The notes: generated from the sequence alone by a model not told the origin. A stretch of 34,392 nucleotides of DNA from Caballeronia arationis (GCF_001544975.2 NZ_FCOG02000068.1:1-34392), one strand, 5' to 3'; counted from the first letter of the stretch, positions 18,844 through 26,376 are shown. A program made the numbers and translations.

Positions 18844-19491
18844 ATGCGCCCTGCCTTCGATCTTTCCCTTTATCTCGTGCTGGATCCGGTGCAGTGCGGC
18901 GGCCATGCGGCGTCGCTCGATGTCGCGCGCGCGGCGCTCGAAGGCGGCGCGACCGTCGTGCAATTGCGCGCGCCCGAGTGGCACAAGCGCGCGTGGCTCG
19001 CGCTCGCGCGCGACCTGCTGCCGCTGACTCGCGCGGCCCGCGTGCCGCTCATCATCGACGATCATCTCGACATCGCGCTCGCCGCTGGCGCCGACGGCGT
19101 GCACGTCGGCCAGCGCGACCTGCCCGCGCACGTCGCGCGCGAACTGCTCGGGCCTGACGCGCTGATCGGGCTGTCGGTGTCGCAGATGCGCGAGGTCGAC
19201 GAAGCGAACGCACTCGGCGACACGATCGATTATCTCGGCGCCGGTCCCGTTTTCGCGACGCCCACCAAGACGGATGCGTCCGCGCCGTGCGGCATCGACG
19301 GCCTCGCTGCGATGTGTTCGCAGTCGCGCTATCCGACGGTCGCCATCGGCGGCATCCAGTTGCACAACGCCGCCGACGTCATGCGCGCCAAGCCTGCGGG
19401 CCTCGCGGTCGTATCCGCGATCTGCAAGGCGCCGGATGCGCGCGACGCCGCCGCCCGGCTGCGCGAAGCGATTTCGCGCGCCCAACCGTAA
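18844..19491 (+). CDS. thiE: Thiamine-phosphate synthase
   Basis: ThiE joins hydroxymethylpyrimidine diphosphate and thiazole phosphate to thiamine phosphate. The 215-residue TIM-barrel protein carries the family marks VQLRAPEWHKRAWLALARDL (the K/R near the start of the barrel), LIIDDHLDIALAAGADGVHVGQRDLP, GLSVSQ, YLGAGPVFATPTKTDA (phosphate loop with the P-T-T/K segment) and VAIGGIQ. ATG 18844 follows the thiM stop by one base. It is the middle gene of the thiM-thiE-thiD run. Confidence 0.95.
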   Translation: MRPAFDLSLYLVLDPVQCGGHAASLDVARAALEGGATVVQLRAPEWHKRAWLALARDLLPLTRAARVPLIIDDHLDIALAAGADGVHVGQRDLPAHVARELLGPDALIGLSVSQMREVDEANALGDTIDYLGAGPVFATPTKTDASAPCGIDGLAAMCSQSRYPTVAIGGIQLHNAADVMRAKPAGLAVVSAICKAPDARDAAARLREAISRAQP

Positions 19492-19507
19492 TCGAGCACC
19501 GAACGCC

Positions 19508-20320
19508 ATGTCCCAGACCAGACCGATTCCCAACGTCCTCACGATCGCCGGCTCCGATTCGGGCGGCGGCGCGGGCATCCAGGCCGACCTGAAGGCGTTC
19601 TCGGCGCTCGGCGCCTACGGCGCGAGCGTCATCACCGCGCTCACTGCGCAGAACACCCGCGGCGTCACCGCGATCCACACGCCTGACGCGTCGTTCGTGA
19701 CCGCGCAACTCGACGCCGTGTTCGACGACATCCGCATCGACGCCGTGAAGATCGGCATGCTCGCGAACGCCGATATCGTGCGCGCGGTCGCGGATGCGCT
19801 GCGGCGGCATCGGCCAAAGCACGTCGTGCTCGATACCGTGATGATCTCGAAGAGCAATCACGCGCTGCTCGCGCCGGAAGCGGTCGACGCGTTGCGCGAC
19901 GAACTGCTGCCGCTCGCCACGCTCGTGACGCCGAACCTGCCGGAGGCGGCGGCGCTGCTCGGCACCTCCGCCGCCGCCGACGAGGACGCGATGGTCCGCC
20001 AGGGCGAAGCGCTCATCGCCCACGGCGCGCGCGCAGTGCTGATGAAAGGCGGCCATCTCGCTTCCGCCGATAGCCCGGACTGGCTCGTCGAATCGACGGG
20101 AGCGGTGAGGCTGGGCGGCGCGCGCGTGCCGCTGAAAAACACGCACGGGACCGGTTGCACGCTCTCGTCGGCGATTGCCGCGCTGATTCCGCAAACCGAC
20201 AGCCTCGCCGCCGCTACCGCCGAAGCCAAGCGCTATCTGACGGGCGCGATCGAACAAAGCGCGCGGCTCGACGTCGGACACGGCGTCGGGCCCGTGCATC
20301 ATTTCTTCAGATGGTGGTGA
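19508..20320 (+). CDS. thiD: Hydroxymethylpyrimidine / phosphomethylpyrimidine kinase
   Basis: ThiD phosphorylates hydroxymethylpyrimidine twice to the diphosphate used by ThiE. The 270-residue ribokinase-fold protein starts with VLTIAGSDSGGGAGIQADLKAF. It has KIGMLANADIV, VVLDTVMISKSNHALLAPEA, TPNLPEAAALLG, VLMKGGHL and the catalytic HGTGCTLSSAIAA. It comes 16 bases after thiE. The last 14 bases overlap the end of the DUF1853 gene on the other strand. With thiM and thiE it makes a full branch for joining salvaged thiazole and pyrimidine; thiC, thiG and thiO are not in this window. Confidence 0.96.
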   Translation: MSQTRPIPNVLTIAGSDSGGGAGIQADLKAFSALGAYGASVITALTAQNTRGVTAIHTPDASFVTAQLDAVFDDIRIDAVKIGMLANADIVRAVADALRRHRPKHVVLDTVMISKSNHALLAPEAVDALRDELLPLATLVTPNLPEAAALLGTSAAADEDAMVRQGEALIAHGARAVLMKGGHLASADSPDWLVESTGAVRLGGARVPLKNTHGTGCTLSSAIAALIPQTDSLAAATAEAKRYLTGAIEQSARLDVGHGVGPVHHFFRWW

Positions 20321-21290
20321 GCGCGTACTCGCGCGCGCGTTCGGGCCAGTCGTCCGGAACGATGAAGCCGCGCGAGCGCTCGCTCCATCCGTCGTCGGCG
20401 TCGCGCGCGTAGGACGCGATCATCGTCGGCGAGACGGCGCTCTCCAGGCGTTCGTGGATCGCGGCGGCATCGGCGAGCAGCGCGCCGGCGTCGGCCGCGG
20501 CGAGCCGGCGAGAAGCCAGCCACGCGAGGCGCGGCTGCACGACCCAGGCTTCTTCTTCGAGCGTCGGCTTTCCGTGCGCATCGCTCCACTCCGAAACCGT
20601 CAGCCACCAGCCGCGCAGATGATCGTCGCCGAGTTCGGGCGCCGGCGTCACGCCCGCGCCGTGGTAGAAGAGCCGCCCCTTGATGTACAACTGCGCCGTC
20701 CACGCGCTCCCGAACCCGAGCGACGCGAACTCCTCCCGCGAACTCAGCGCGAGCTGGTGCGTGAGAAGCCGCGCATGCTTCAGGTCGAAACGGTCCTGCA
20801 GGTTCGGGCCGACATAGTCCGACAAGCGCGCTGCATCGGCCGATCCGTCGCCGATGTGCAGATAGAACTTCACCGCCAGCTCCCAGTGCAGGCGCGCGCC
20901 AGACGCGGTCTGCAGAAGAAAGTCGCATTCGCCGATCGTGCGCCGGTGCTTCCTCAACGGCACGTTCGCCGCGACGAGCCGTGCGGCCGGGCCGTGCGTC
21001 AGGAAAAATTCGAGCAGGCTCTCGGCGTAGAAGCCAAGCCGCGTCAGCTTGGGATTGCGCGAGCGCGCGTGCAGCGGCTGCGGATCGCGATCGAGTTCGT
21101 CGAGCCAGGCGAGCGTCGCTTCGCGCTCGGCGGGCGTTTCGAAGGGACGGGCAAGCGGCGCGCCCGCGTGGCTCGCGCGCAGCAGGTCGGGCGCGAACAG
21201 CAGCCACGCAAGATCGCGGACAGTGACGTCGCCAAATCGGTCGACCAGACGATGGACCGCGTGATCGGCGGGGCGGGCGGAGTCCGCCAT
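20307..21290 (-). CDS. DUF1853-family protein, nuclease-like
   Basis: This 327-residue soluble protein matches the DUF1853 family as I recognise it: FYAESLLEFFLTH, LVAANVPLRKHRRTIGECDFLL, LHWELAVKFYLH and YVGPNLQDRFDLKHARLLTHQ. GECDFLL followed by HWELAVKFYL resembles the acidic and Glu/Lys active-site strands of PD-(D/E)XK nucleases, though the lysine sits four places after the glutamate (ELAVK), a migrated form. No activity is known to me. The ATG shares its A with the TGA of the uracil-DNA glycosylase gene (TGATG), which means translational coupling. It is the last gene of the tsaB-rimI-udg run. The nuclease role is an inference. Confidence 0.85.
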   Translation of the reverse strand: MADSARPADHAVHRLVDRFGDVTVRDLAWLLFAPDLLRASHAGAPLARPFETPAEREATLAWLDELDRDPQPLHARSRNPKLTRLGFYAESLLEFFLTHGPAARLVAANVPLRKHRRTIGECDFLLQTASGARLHWELAVKFYLHIGDGSADAARLSDYVGPNLQDRFDLKHARLLTHQLALSSREEFASLGFGSAWTAQLYIKGRLFYHGAGVTPAPELGDDHLRGWWLTVSEWSDAHGKPTLEEEAWVVQPRLAWLASRRLAAADAGALLADAAAIHERLESAVSPTMIASYARDADDGWSERSRGFIVPDDWPERAREYALTTI

Positions 21291-22324
21291 CAGTGGCCGC
21301 CCGGCACGACTCCAAGCGCGTCGAGCGACTCGCGATAGGTTTCCCTCGCGAGGCACAGGTCGGCCCACGCCTTCGCCTTGTCGGGGAGGCTGCGCAGCAG
21401 ATACGCCGGGTGATAGGTGACGATCACCGGCACGCCCTCGTAGCGATGCACCCGCCCGCGCAGCGACGCGATGCTCGCTTCGGTCTTGAGCAGGCTCTGC
21501 GCGGCGAAGCGGCCGAGCGCGACGATCACCTTCGGCTTGACGAGCGCGACCTGCCGCTGCAGATACGGCTCGCAGCGCGCGACTTCGTCGAGTTCCGGAT
21601 TGCGGTTGCCGGGCGGCCGGCATTTGATCACGTTCGCGATATACACGTTCGATTCGCGCGAGAGCGTCACTGCGCGCAGCATGCTGTCGAGCAGGCGCCC
21701 GGCCTGGCCGACGAAAGGTTCGCCGAGTTTGTCCTCGTTTTCGCCGGGCGCCTCGCCGATCAGCATCCAGTCGGCTTCGCGGTCGCCGACGCCGAATACC
21801 GTGTTCGTGCGCCGCTCGCACAGGCGGCAGCGCTCGCAGTTCGCGACGCGCTCGGCGAGCGTGTCCCAGTCGAGCGTGTGGATGTCGGCGGGGGTATCGG
21901 CGATGGCGTGCGCGTGGGCCGGCGCGGGGGCGTCGTCGAGCCAGGGGAGATCGTCGGCGTCGTGCGCGGCGGTCGTGGCTGGCGATGCGCCCGGGCGGCC
22001 CGAAGGTCGCGGCTCGAACGACTCGGCGTCGTCACGCGATTCGGGCGCGAAATCCTGACGCTGCGGCTCGCGCACACGCGCGGGTGCGGCTTCGACGGGC
22101 GGCGTCGGAGGACGCTGCGTGTCGCGGGCGTTGTTCGCCTCGGCAGCGCCGGCGCTCTCGGCGCGCGGCACGGCGGCTTGCGCAACAACAGTACTTTCCG
22201 TGCGCGGCGGAGCCGGCTCTACAGCGACACGAGCATTCGATGAATCACCGTCCTCACGCGCGCGTCGCCGCACCCAGATGGGCCCGAGCCCGAACTCTTC
22301 CAGCATCGATTCATGCAGCGCCAT
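21290..22324 (-). CDS. Uracil-DNA glycosylase, family 4 type with long N-terminal extension
   Basis: The enzyme removes uracil from DNA to start base excision repair. The catalytic domain lies at about residues 150-344. It has the iron-sulfur cysteines of family 4 (Cys163 and Cys166 in NCERCRLC, with others in VIKCRPPGN and ARCEPYLQ), motif A GEAPGENEDKLGEPFVGQAG and motif B VTYHPAYLLRS. The N-terminal 145 residues are Pro/Ala/Glu/Arg-rich and look disordered; only the first 20 (ESMLEEFGLGPIWVRR) look ordered. ATG 22324 has AGGAGG six bases ahead and overlaps the end of rimI by 14 bases. The stop overlaps the DUF1853 start by one base. Some databases call such proteins phage SPO1 DNA polymerase-related. 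Confidence 0.92.
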   Translation of the reverse strand: MALHESMLEEFGLGPIWVRRRAREDGDSSNARVAVEPAPPRTESTVVAQAAVPRAESAGAAEANNARDTQRPPTPPVEAAPARVREPQRQDFAPESRDDAESFEPRPSGRPGASPATTAAHDADDLPWLDDAPAPAHAHAIADTPADIHTLDWDTLAERVANCERCRLCERRTNTVFGVGDREADWMLIGEAPGENEDKLGEPFVGQAGRLLDSMLRAVTLSRESNVYIANVIKCRPPGNRNPELDEVARCEPYLQRQVALVKPKVIVALGRFAAQSLLKTEASIASLRGRVHRYEGVPVIVTYHPAYLLRSLPDKAKAWADLCLARETYRESLDALGVVPGGH

Positions 22325-22805
22325 GCGCGCCCTCCTTCGAAAACGTCAGACGCATGACGATTGCGTCCTCGCGCGACCGGTGCCGCGCGGGATAGTAATT
22401 CTTGCGGCGCCCGATGGCCGTAAAGCCGAAGCGCTCGTAGAGCTGGATCGCGCGCGGATTCGACGGCCGCACTTCCAGCAGGATGCCGTCGAGCTTTTCC
22501 GCGCGCGCGATCCGCACCGCTTCGCGCAGGAGCGCGAGCCCTGCGCCCGAGTGCTGCGCGGCGGGCGCGACGCAGAGATTGAGCAGATGCATCTCGTCGA
22601 CGACCGGCATCAGCACGCAATAACCGATGAGCGTCCCCGTGACATGGCGCATGCACACGCCGAAATAGCCGTTGCGCAGCGAATCCTGGAAATTGCCGCG
22701 GCTCCATGGGAATTCGTAGGCGAGTTTTTCGACGGCCGCGACCTCGTCGAGATCGATCTCCGTCATCGGCGACAGATAGCGGTCGGCGAGCAGCACCCCG
22801 CTCAC
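22311..22805 (-). CDS. rimI: Ribosomal protein S18 alanine N-acetyltransferase
   Basis: RimI acetylates the N-terminal alanine of ribosomal protein S18. The 164-residue GNAT-fold protein has FPWSRGNFQDSLRNGYFG, the acetyl-CoA loop LCVAPAAQHSGAGLALL (Q-H-S-G-A-G), and LLEVRPSNPRAIQLYERFGFTAIGRRKNYYP, the RimI form of the C-terminal motif. The start is GTG at 22803-22805, overlapping the tsaB stop (GTGA, 4 bases). The context with tsaB is typical for RimI. Confidence 0.94.
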   Translation of the reverse strand: MSGVLLADRYLSPMTEIDLDEVAAVEKLAYEFPWSRGNFQDSLRNGYFGVCMRHVTGTLIGYCVLMPVVDEMHLLNLCVAPAAQHSGAGLALLREAVRIARAEKLDGILLEVRPSNPRAIQLYERFGFTAIGRRKNYYPARHRSREDAIVMRLTFSKEGAHGAA

Positions 22806-23617
22806 CGCACCGGCTCCTCGTGGGTCGCCGGCGTTCCCTGCGCGCCCTTCGCATCCTTGGCCGCGCGCGCTTCAAGGCGCTCTGCGGTGGTCTGCGCGAC
22901 CTTGTCGCGCACGTATTCCGGGGCAGCCTGATCGGGCGGCACGGTGCGTCCGGCGCGCAATGCGCGCAGGCCGGCGAGCGCCACCGGCAGCGCATGCGGC
23001 AGCGCCTCGCGATCGACGCGCCGTGCCGCCGCCAGCGCGGGCAGCCGGTCGCCGAATGCGGCGGCGGCGTTGCCCGCGAGCGTGAACGGCGCACCGGGCA
23101 GGACGAGCGCGCCGGGCGCATCCAGCGACGCGCCGCGGATCGTCTGCCAGTCGCCAGCGTCGGCGTCGAAGGCGAAATCGGCCCAGTAGACCTCGTCCAT
23201 GCGGGCATCGAGGACGGACAGCACGCGCGACACCGCCGGATCTCTCATACGCGCGGACTCCGCGCACGCGAGCAGCGTGCCGACCGGCACGACCGGCACG
23301 CCAAGCCCGAATGCGAGCCCTTGTGCCGCGCCCGTCGCGGTGCGCAATCCTGTAAACGAGCCCGGGCCGGAACCGAACGCGATCGCGTCGCAATCGGAGA
23401 GTGCGAGGCGCGCGTCGTTGAAGAGTTCACGGATGGCAGGCAAAAGCCGCGTGCTCGACACCGCGCCCGTCGCTTCGTGGCGAAACCAGGCCTGCGTCGA
23501 AGCGTCAACGTAGTGCGCAGCGACGGCACCGGCCGACGGCGCGGCATCGGCGAGCAGCAAGGCAACCGAGCAGAATTCGGTCGAAGTATCGAGGGCGAGC
23601 AGTACGGTGCGTGTCAT
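22802..23617 (-). CDS. tsaB: tRNA N6-threonylcarbamoyladenosine synthesis protein TsaB
   Basis: TsaB is the non-catalytic partner of TsaD in making t6A at position 37 of ANN-decoding tRNAs. The 271-residue protein is an ASKHA-fold protein that opens with VLLALDTSTEFCSVALL and contains DAIAFGSGPGSFTGLRTATGAAQGLAFGLGVPVVPV, the TsaB signature. The C-terminal 40 residues are charged and poorly conserved. Two starts are possible: ATG 23617 (MTRTVLLALD) and ATG 23626 (MSPMTRTV); neither has a strong Shine-Dalgarno sequence and I list the first. It heads the operon tsaB-rimI-udg-DUF1853. Confidence 0.94.
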   Translation of the reverse strand: MTRTVLLALDTSTEFCSVALLLADAAPSAGAVAAHYVDASTQAWFRHEATGAVSSTRLLPAIRELFNDARLALSDCDAIAFGSGPGSFTGLRTATGAAQGLAFGLGVPVVPVGTLLACAESARMRDPAVSRVLSVLDARMDEVYWADFAFDADAGDWQTIRGASLDAPGALVLPGAPFTLAGNAAAAFGDRLPALAAARRVDREALPHALPVALAGLRALRAGRTVPPDQAAPEYVRDKVAQTTAERLEARAAKDAKGAQGTPATHEEPVR

Positions 23618-23778
23618 AGGCGACATTGTAATGCGGGACGTCACACGAAAAACGCGGCGTCGCCGGGCGGCTTCGAGGCGGCAAAACGCAAGCGCCACGC
23701 GCGAGCGACTGGAAGAATCCCTCCAGAGCCGCGCCGAACCGGCTTGTTATGATCGTTCGTCTTAAAAAAGGAGGAAGA

Positions 23779-24048
23779 ATGAGCGACATCGACGCGCAAT
23801 TCGCGCAAGCCCAGACGGACGTCACGCAATTGTCCGAGCGGCCCGGCAATCTGACGCTCCTGCGCCTCTACGCACTCTTCAAGCAGTCGAGCGTGGGGGA
23901 CGTGCAAGGCGACAAGCCGGGTTTCGCCGACATCGCCGGCAAATACAAATACGAAGCGTGGTCGGCCCTGAAAGGCACGCCGCCCGACGATGCGAAGCGA
24001 CAGTATGTGGAACTCGTCGAATCGCTGAAAAGCGGCGCATCGGCGTAA
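23779..24048 (+). CDS. Acyl-CoA-binding protein
   Basis: This 89-residue four-helix protein binds long-chain acyl-CoA esters and keeps an intracellular pool. It carries the family pattern: FAQAQTDVTQLSERPGNLTLLRLYALFKQSSVGDV, then KPGFADIAGKYKYEAWSALKG with the YKYEAW element that holds ligand-contacting Lys/Tyr, then DDAKRQYVELVESL. The ATG at 23779 has the very strong AAAAAAGGAGGAAGA ahead. A TATGAT box at 23748-23753 could be its -10. It is a single gene, divergent from tsaB. Confidence 0.95.
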   Translation: MSDIDAQFAQAQTDVTQLSERPGNLTLLRLYALFKQSSVGDVQGDKPGFADIAGKYKYEAWSALKGTPPDDAKRQYVELVESLKSGASA

Positions 24049-24480
24049 TGCGCTTGCGGGCGCAACGCAGGTCGCGCCCATTCGCTTCCTTTCATTCATA
24101 AGCCGGATTCATCTTAATATCTGGCGCAGTGCAACAAATCTCTATATACTATCGTCTGCGCTTCACTGTGGCCCGCGCGGTTCGGATCCCAACCGAATTC
24201 CCGCCAGTTCGCAGCGCAGCGTCTCGTAGCGTTTTGCTCCAATCCAGTTTAGAAACTGTCCCCTCCTTGCTAGGCCGTTTTTGGCCCGTCATGCACCAGG
24301 CTGACGACAGCGCCCGCCGGGCCTGCCGTATCCGATACAGCTTCTAACGAAAAAGCTCGCCTTCATTGTCGCGAGTTGCCCCCGTTTTTCGATTTGCTCG
24401 CTGCTTCTTCGCTCGCTGAATCCGACGACTTGGGTATGCCGATTGGCGCCGACGCCTCATTTCCCGTTTCAAGGATCGAC
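24049..24480 (+). promoter_or_regulatory. Long leader and promoter region of the RNA helicase gene
   Basis: This 432-base gap holds no recognisable gene. A TATACT box at 24145-24150 would give a leader of about 325 nt. Within it are several foldable pieces: TTCGG/CCGAA (24181-24198), CAGTT-TAGA-AACTG (24245-24258), GGCC-GTTTTT-GGCC (24273-24286), AGCTT/AAGCT (24340-24358), and an overlapping CTCGC/GCGAG. A pyrimidine run TCCTT (24264-24268) is complementary to the AAGGA (24471-24475) in front of the start codon. Such leaders fit post-transcriptional control of DEAD-box helicase genes, but this is inference. Confidence 0.45.
24145..24150 (+). promoter_or_regulatory. Candidate -10 element of the RNA helicase gene
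   Basis: TATACT in an AT-rich patch (24111-24152) inside GC-rich surroundings. The -35 region 17 bases upstream (TGGCGC) is poor, so confidence is low. Confidence 0.3.
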
Positions 24481-26067
24481 ATGACTTCGAGCATGACCCA
24501 AAGCCCGTTGGACACTATTGCAGCACAAGCACTCGGCGCCGACACGCCCGCCGAAACCACGCAGCCGGCACAGCCCGCCGGCCCGAGCTTCGAATCGCTC
24601 GGCCTTTCCGCCGACATCGTTTCCGCCCTGACGGCCGCCGGCTATCAGGTTCCGACGCCCGTGCAGCAGCGCGCGATTCCCGCAGCGCTCGCCGGACGCG
24701 ACCTTCTCGTTTCCAGCCCGACCGGTTCGGGCAAGACCGCAGCGTTCATGCTGCCCGCCATCGAACGCTTCTCGCAACTCGAAAAGCTGGCTGCTTCGCA
24801 GCCGCGCGAGCCGCGTGACCCGAACGCCCGCCCGCAGCGCCGCCAGCAACCCGTCGCGCGCCCGAGCCTGCTCGTGCTCACGCCGACGCGCGAACTCGCG
24901 ATGCAGGTCACGGCCGCCGCGACCACGTATGGCAAGCACCTGCGCCGCCTGCGCACCGTCAGCATTCTCGGCGGCGTGGCGTATGGCCAGCAACTGATGC
25001 TGCTCGCGAAGAACCCTGAAATCCTCGTCGCCACGCCGGGACGTCTGCTCGACCACCTGGAACGCGGCCGTATCGACCTGTCGAGCCTGAACATGCTCGT
25101 CCTCGACGAAGCCGACCGCATGCTCGACATGGGCTTCATCGACGACATCGAGACCATCGTCGCCGCCACGCCGGCTTCGCGCCAGACGCTGCTGTTCTCG
25201 GCAACCATCGACGGCAAGATCGGCTCGCTGACCGGCCGCCTCCTGAAGGATCCGGAGCGCATCGAGATCGTCCAGAAGCTCGAAGCGAAGAACATCGCGC
25301 AGACCGTGCACTTCGTGGACGACCGCGATCACAAGGATCGCCTGCTCGATCACCTTCTGCGCGATGCGGAACTCGATCAGGCCATCGTCTTCACGGCGAC
25401 CAAGAACGACGCCGACCAGCTCGCCATCCGCCTCGCGGACGCCGGCTTCGAATCGGCTGCGCTGCACGGCGACCTGCCGCAGGGCGCGCGCAACCGCACG
25501 ATCCGTGCGCTGCGCGAGCGTCGTGTGCGCGTGCTGGTTGCCACCGACGTCGCAGCACGCGGTATCGACATCCCGGGCATTACGCACGTCTTCAACTACG
25601 ACCTGCCGAAGTTCGCCGAAGACTACGTGCACCGCATCGGCCGTACCGGCCGCGCGGGCCGCAGCGGCATCGCGGTGAGCCTCGTGCATCACGCCGAGCA
25701 AGGCGCGCTGAAGCGCATCGAGCGCTTCGTGCGCGCACCGCTTCCGGTCAACGTCATTGCCGGTTTCGAGCCGCGCAAGTCGGCGCCGAGCGGCGGCCGT
25801 GGCGGTTTCGGCGGCGGACGCGGTCGTCCGGGCGGCGGTTCGTCGGGTGGCCGTCGCTACGGTAGCGGCAGTGGCACCGGCACAGGTACCGGCGGCGCGG
25901 GCAAGCCGGGCGGCTGGGGCAACAAGTCGGCAGGCGCCGGTTCGCGCGATGGCGGCGGCTATCGCGGTGGTTCGCGTGACGGCGGCAGCGGCTTCGGCAG
26001 CGGTTCGCGCGACGGCTACAGCGCGCGCCGCAGCGACGGCCCGCGCGCTCCGCGCCGCGGCAGCTAA
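24481..26067 (+). CDS. DEAD-box ATP-dependent RNA helicase (RhlE-like)
   Basis: This 528-residue RNA helicase unwinds or remodels RNA, typically in ribosome assembly or mRNA turnover. Visible motifs are, in order: the Q motif region (FESLGLSADIVSALTAAGYQ, VPTPVQQRAIP), Walker A SPTGSGKT (79-86), PTRELAMQV, TPGRLLDHLE, DEAD at 209-212 (VLDEADRMLDMGF), FSATI, IVFTATKND, ATDVAARGIDIPG and YVHRIGRTGRAGR. From about residue 435 the tail is Gly/Arg/Ser-rich (GGRGGFGGGRGRPGGG, several GSRDGG-type repeats), a likely disordered RNA-binding end. ATG 24481 has AAGGA ahead; in-frame starts at 24376 and 24436 are possible but less supported. RhlE fits by length and tail. Confidence 0.9.
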   Translation: MTSSMTQSPLDTIAAQALGADTPAETTQPAQPAGPSFESLGLSADIVSALTAAGYQVPTPVQQRAIPAALAGRDLLVSSPTGSGKTAAFMLPAIERFSQLEKLAASQPREPRDPNARPQRRQQPVARPSLLVLTPTRELAMQVTAAATTYGKHLRRLRTVSILGGVAYGQQLMLLAKNPEILVATPGRLLDHLERGRIDLSSLNMLVLDEADRMLDMGFIDDIETIVAATPASRQTLLFSATIDGKIGSLTGRLLKDPERIEIVQKLEAKNIAQTVHFVDDRDHKDRLLDHLLRDAELDQAIVFTATKNDADQLAIRLADAGFESAALHGDLPQGARNRTIRALRERRVRVLVATDVAARGIDIPGITHVFNYDLPKFAEDYVHRIGRTGRAGRSGIAVSLVHHAEQGALKRIERFVRAPLPVNVIAGFEPRKSAPSGGRGGFGGGRGRPGGGSSGGRRYGSGSGTGTGTGGAGKPGGWGNKSAGAGSRDGGGYRGGSRDGGSGFGSGSRDGYSARRSDGPRAPRRGS

Positions 26068-26125
26068 GCAGCGCTTGCGCTGACCCCGGAAGGCACGCTG
26101 CATCGCCTTCCAGCGGGAGCAACCG

Positions 26126-26158
26126 AAAAAACCGATGCCTCGCGCATCGGTTTTTTTT
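26126..26158 (+). terminator. Strong intrinsic terminator after the RNA helicase gene
   Basis: CCGATGC (26132-26138) pairs with GCATCGG (26144-26150) over a 5-base loop, followed by eight T. The six A before the stem extend the pairing with the T-run and could also let it work for transcripts from the other side. Confidence 0.92.
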
Positions 26159-26193
26159 CGCCCACGCCCCATATTTCACGATGCGGAAAGGCT

Positions 26194-26208
26194 TTTTGCG
26201 TCGCAAAA
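26194..26208. promoter_or_regulatory. 15-bp palindrome TTTTGCG-T-CGCAAAA
   Basis: Seven perfect pairs around a single central T, 271 bases before the aceA start. The shape fits a binding site for a dimeric repressor of the LacI or GntR kind; which regulator is not known. A TGTGC/GCACA stem lies directly after it (26212-26227). Confidence 0.45.
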
Positions 26209-26360
26209 GTCTGTGCTGCGCGGCACAACGAACAGCGTTGCAAGATAGAAAATGCCATTTCTCATCGCGAAATTTCGTTTTCAACGCATTGAATTAACAA
26301 AGAAATATTTCTCAGAAAAAGCCGCTGACGGGGCTATTTCCCAAGACCGACTTTGCCTAG

Positions 26361-26376
26361 ACTCTTATATAAGAGT
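26361..26376. promoter_or_regulatory. 16-bp perfect palindrome in the aceA promoter region
   Basis: ACTCTTAT followed by its exact reverse complement ATAAGAGT. The centre TATATAAG can serve as a -10 box, so a protein bound here would block RNA polymerase. It lies 102 bases before the aceA ATG. Confidence 0.6.

Noticed and set aside
24129..24347. 72-codon frame in the helicase leader as a leader peptide
   Set aside because: No ribosome-binding site, no similarity, and its start overlaps the likely -10 box, so it would not be transcribed in full.
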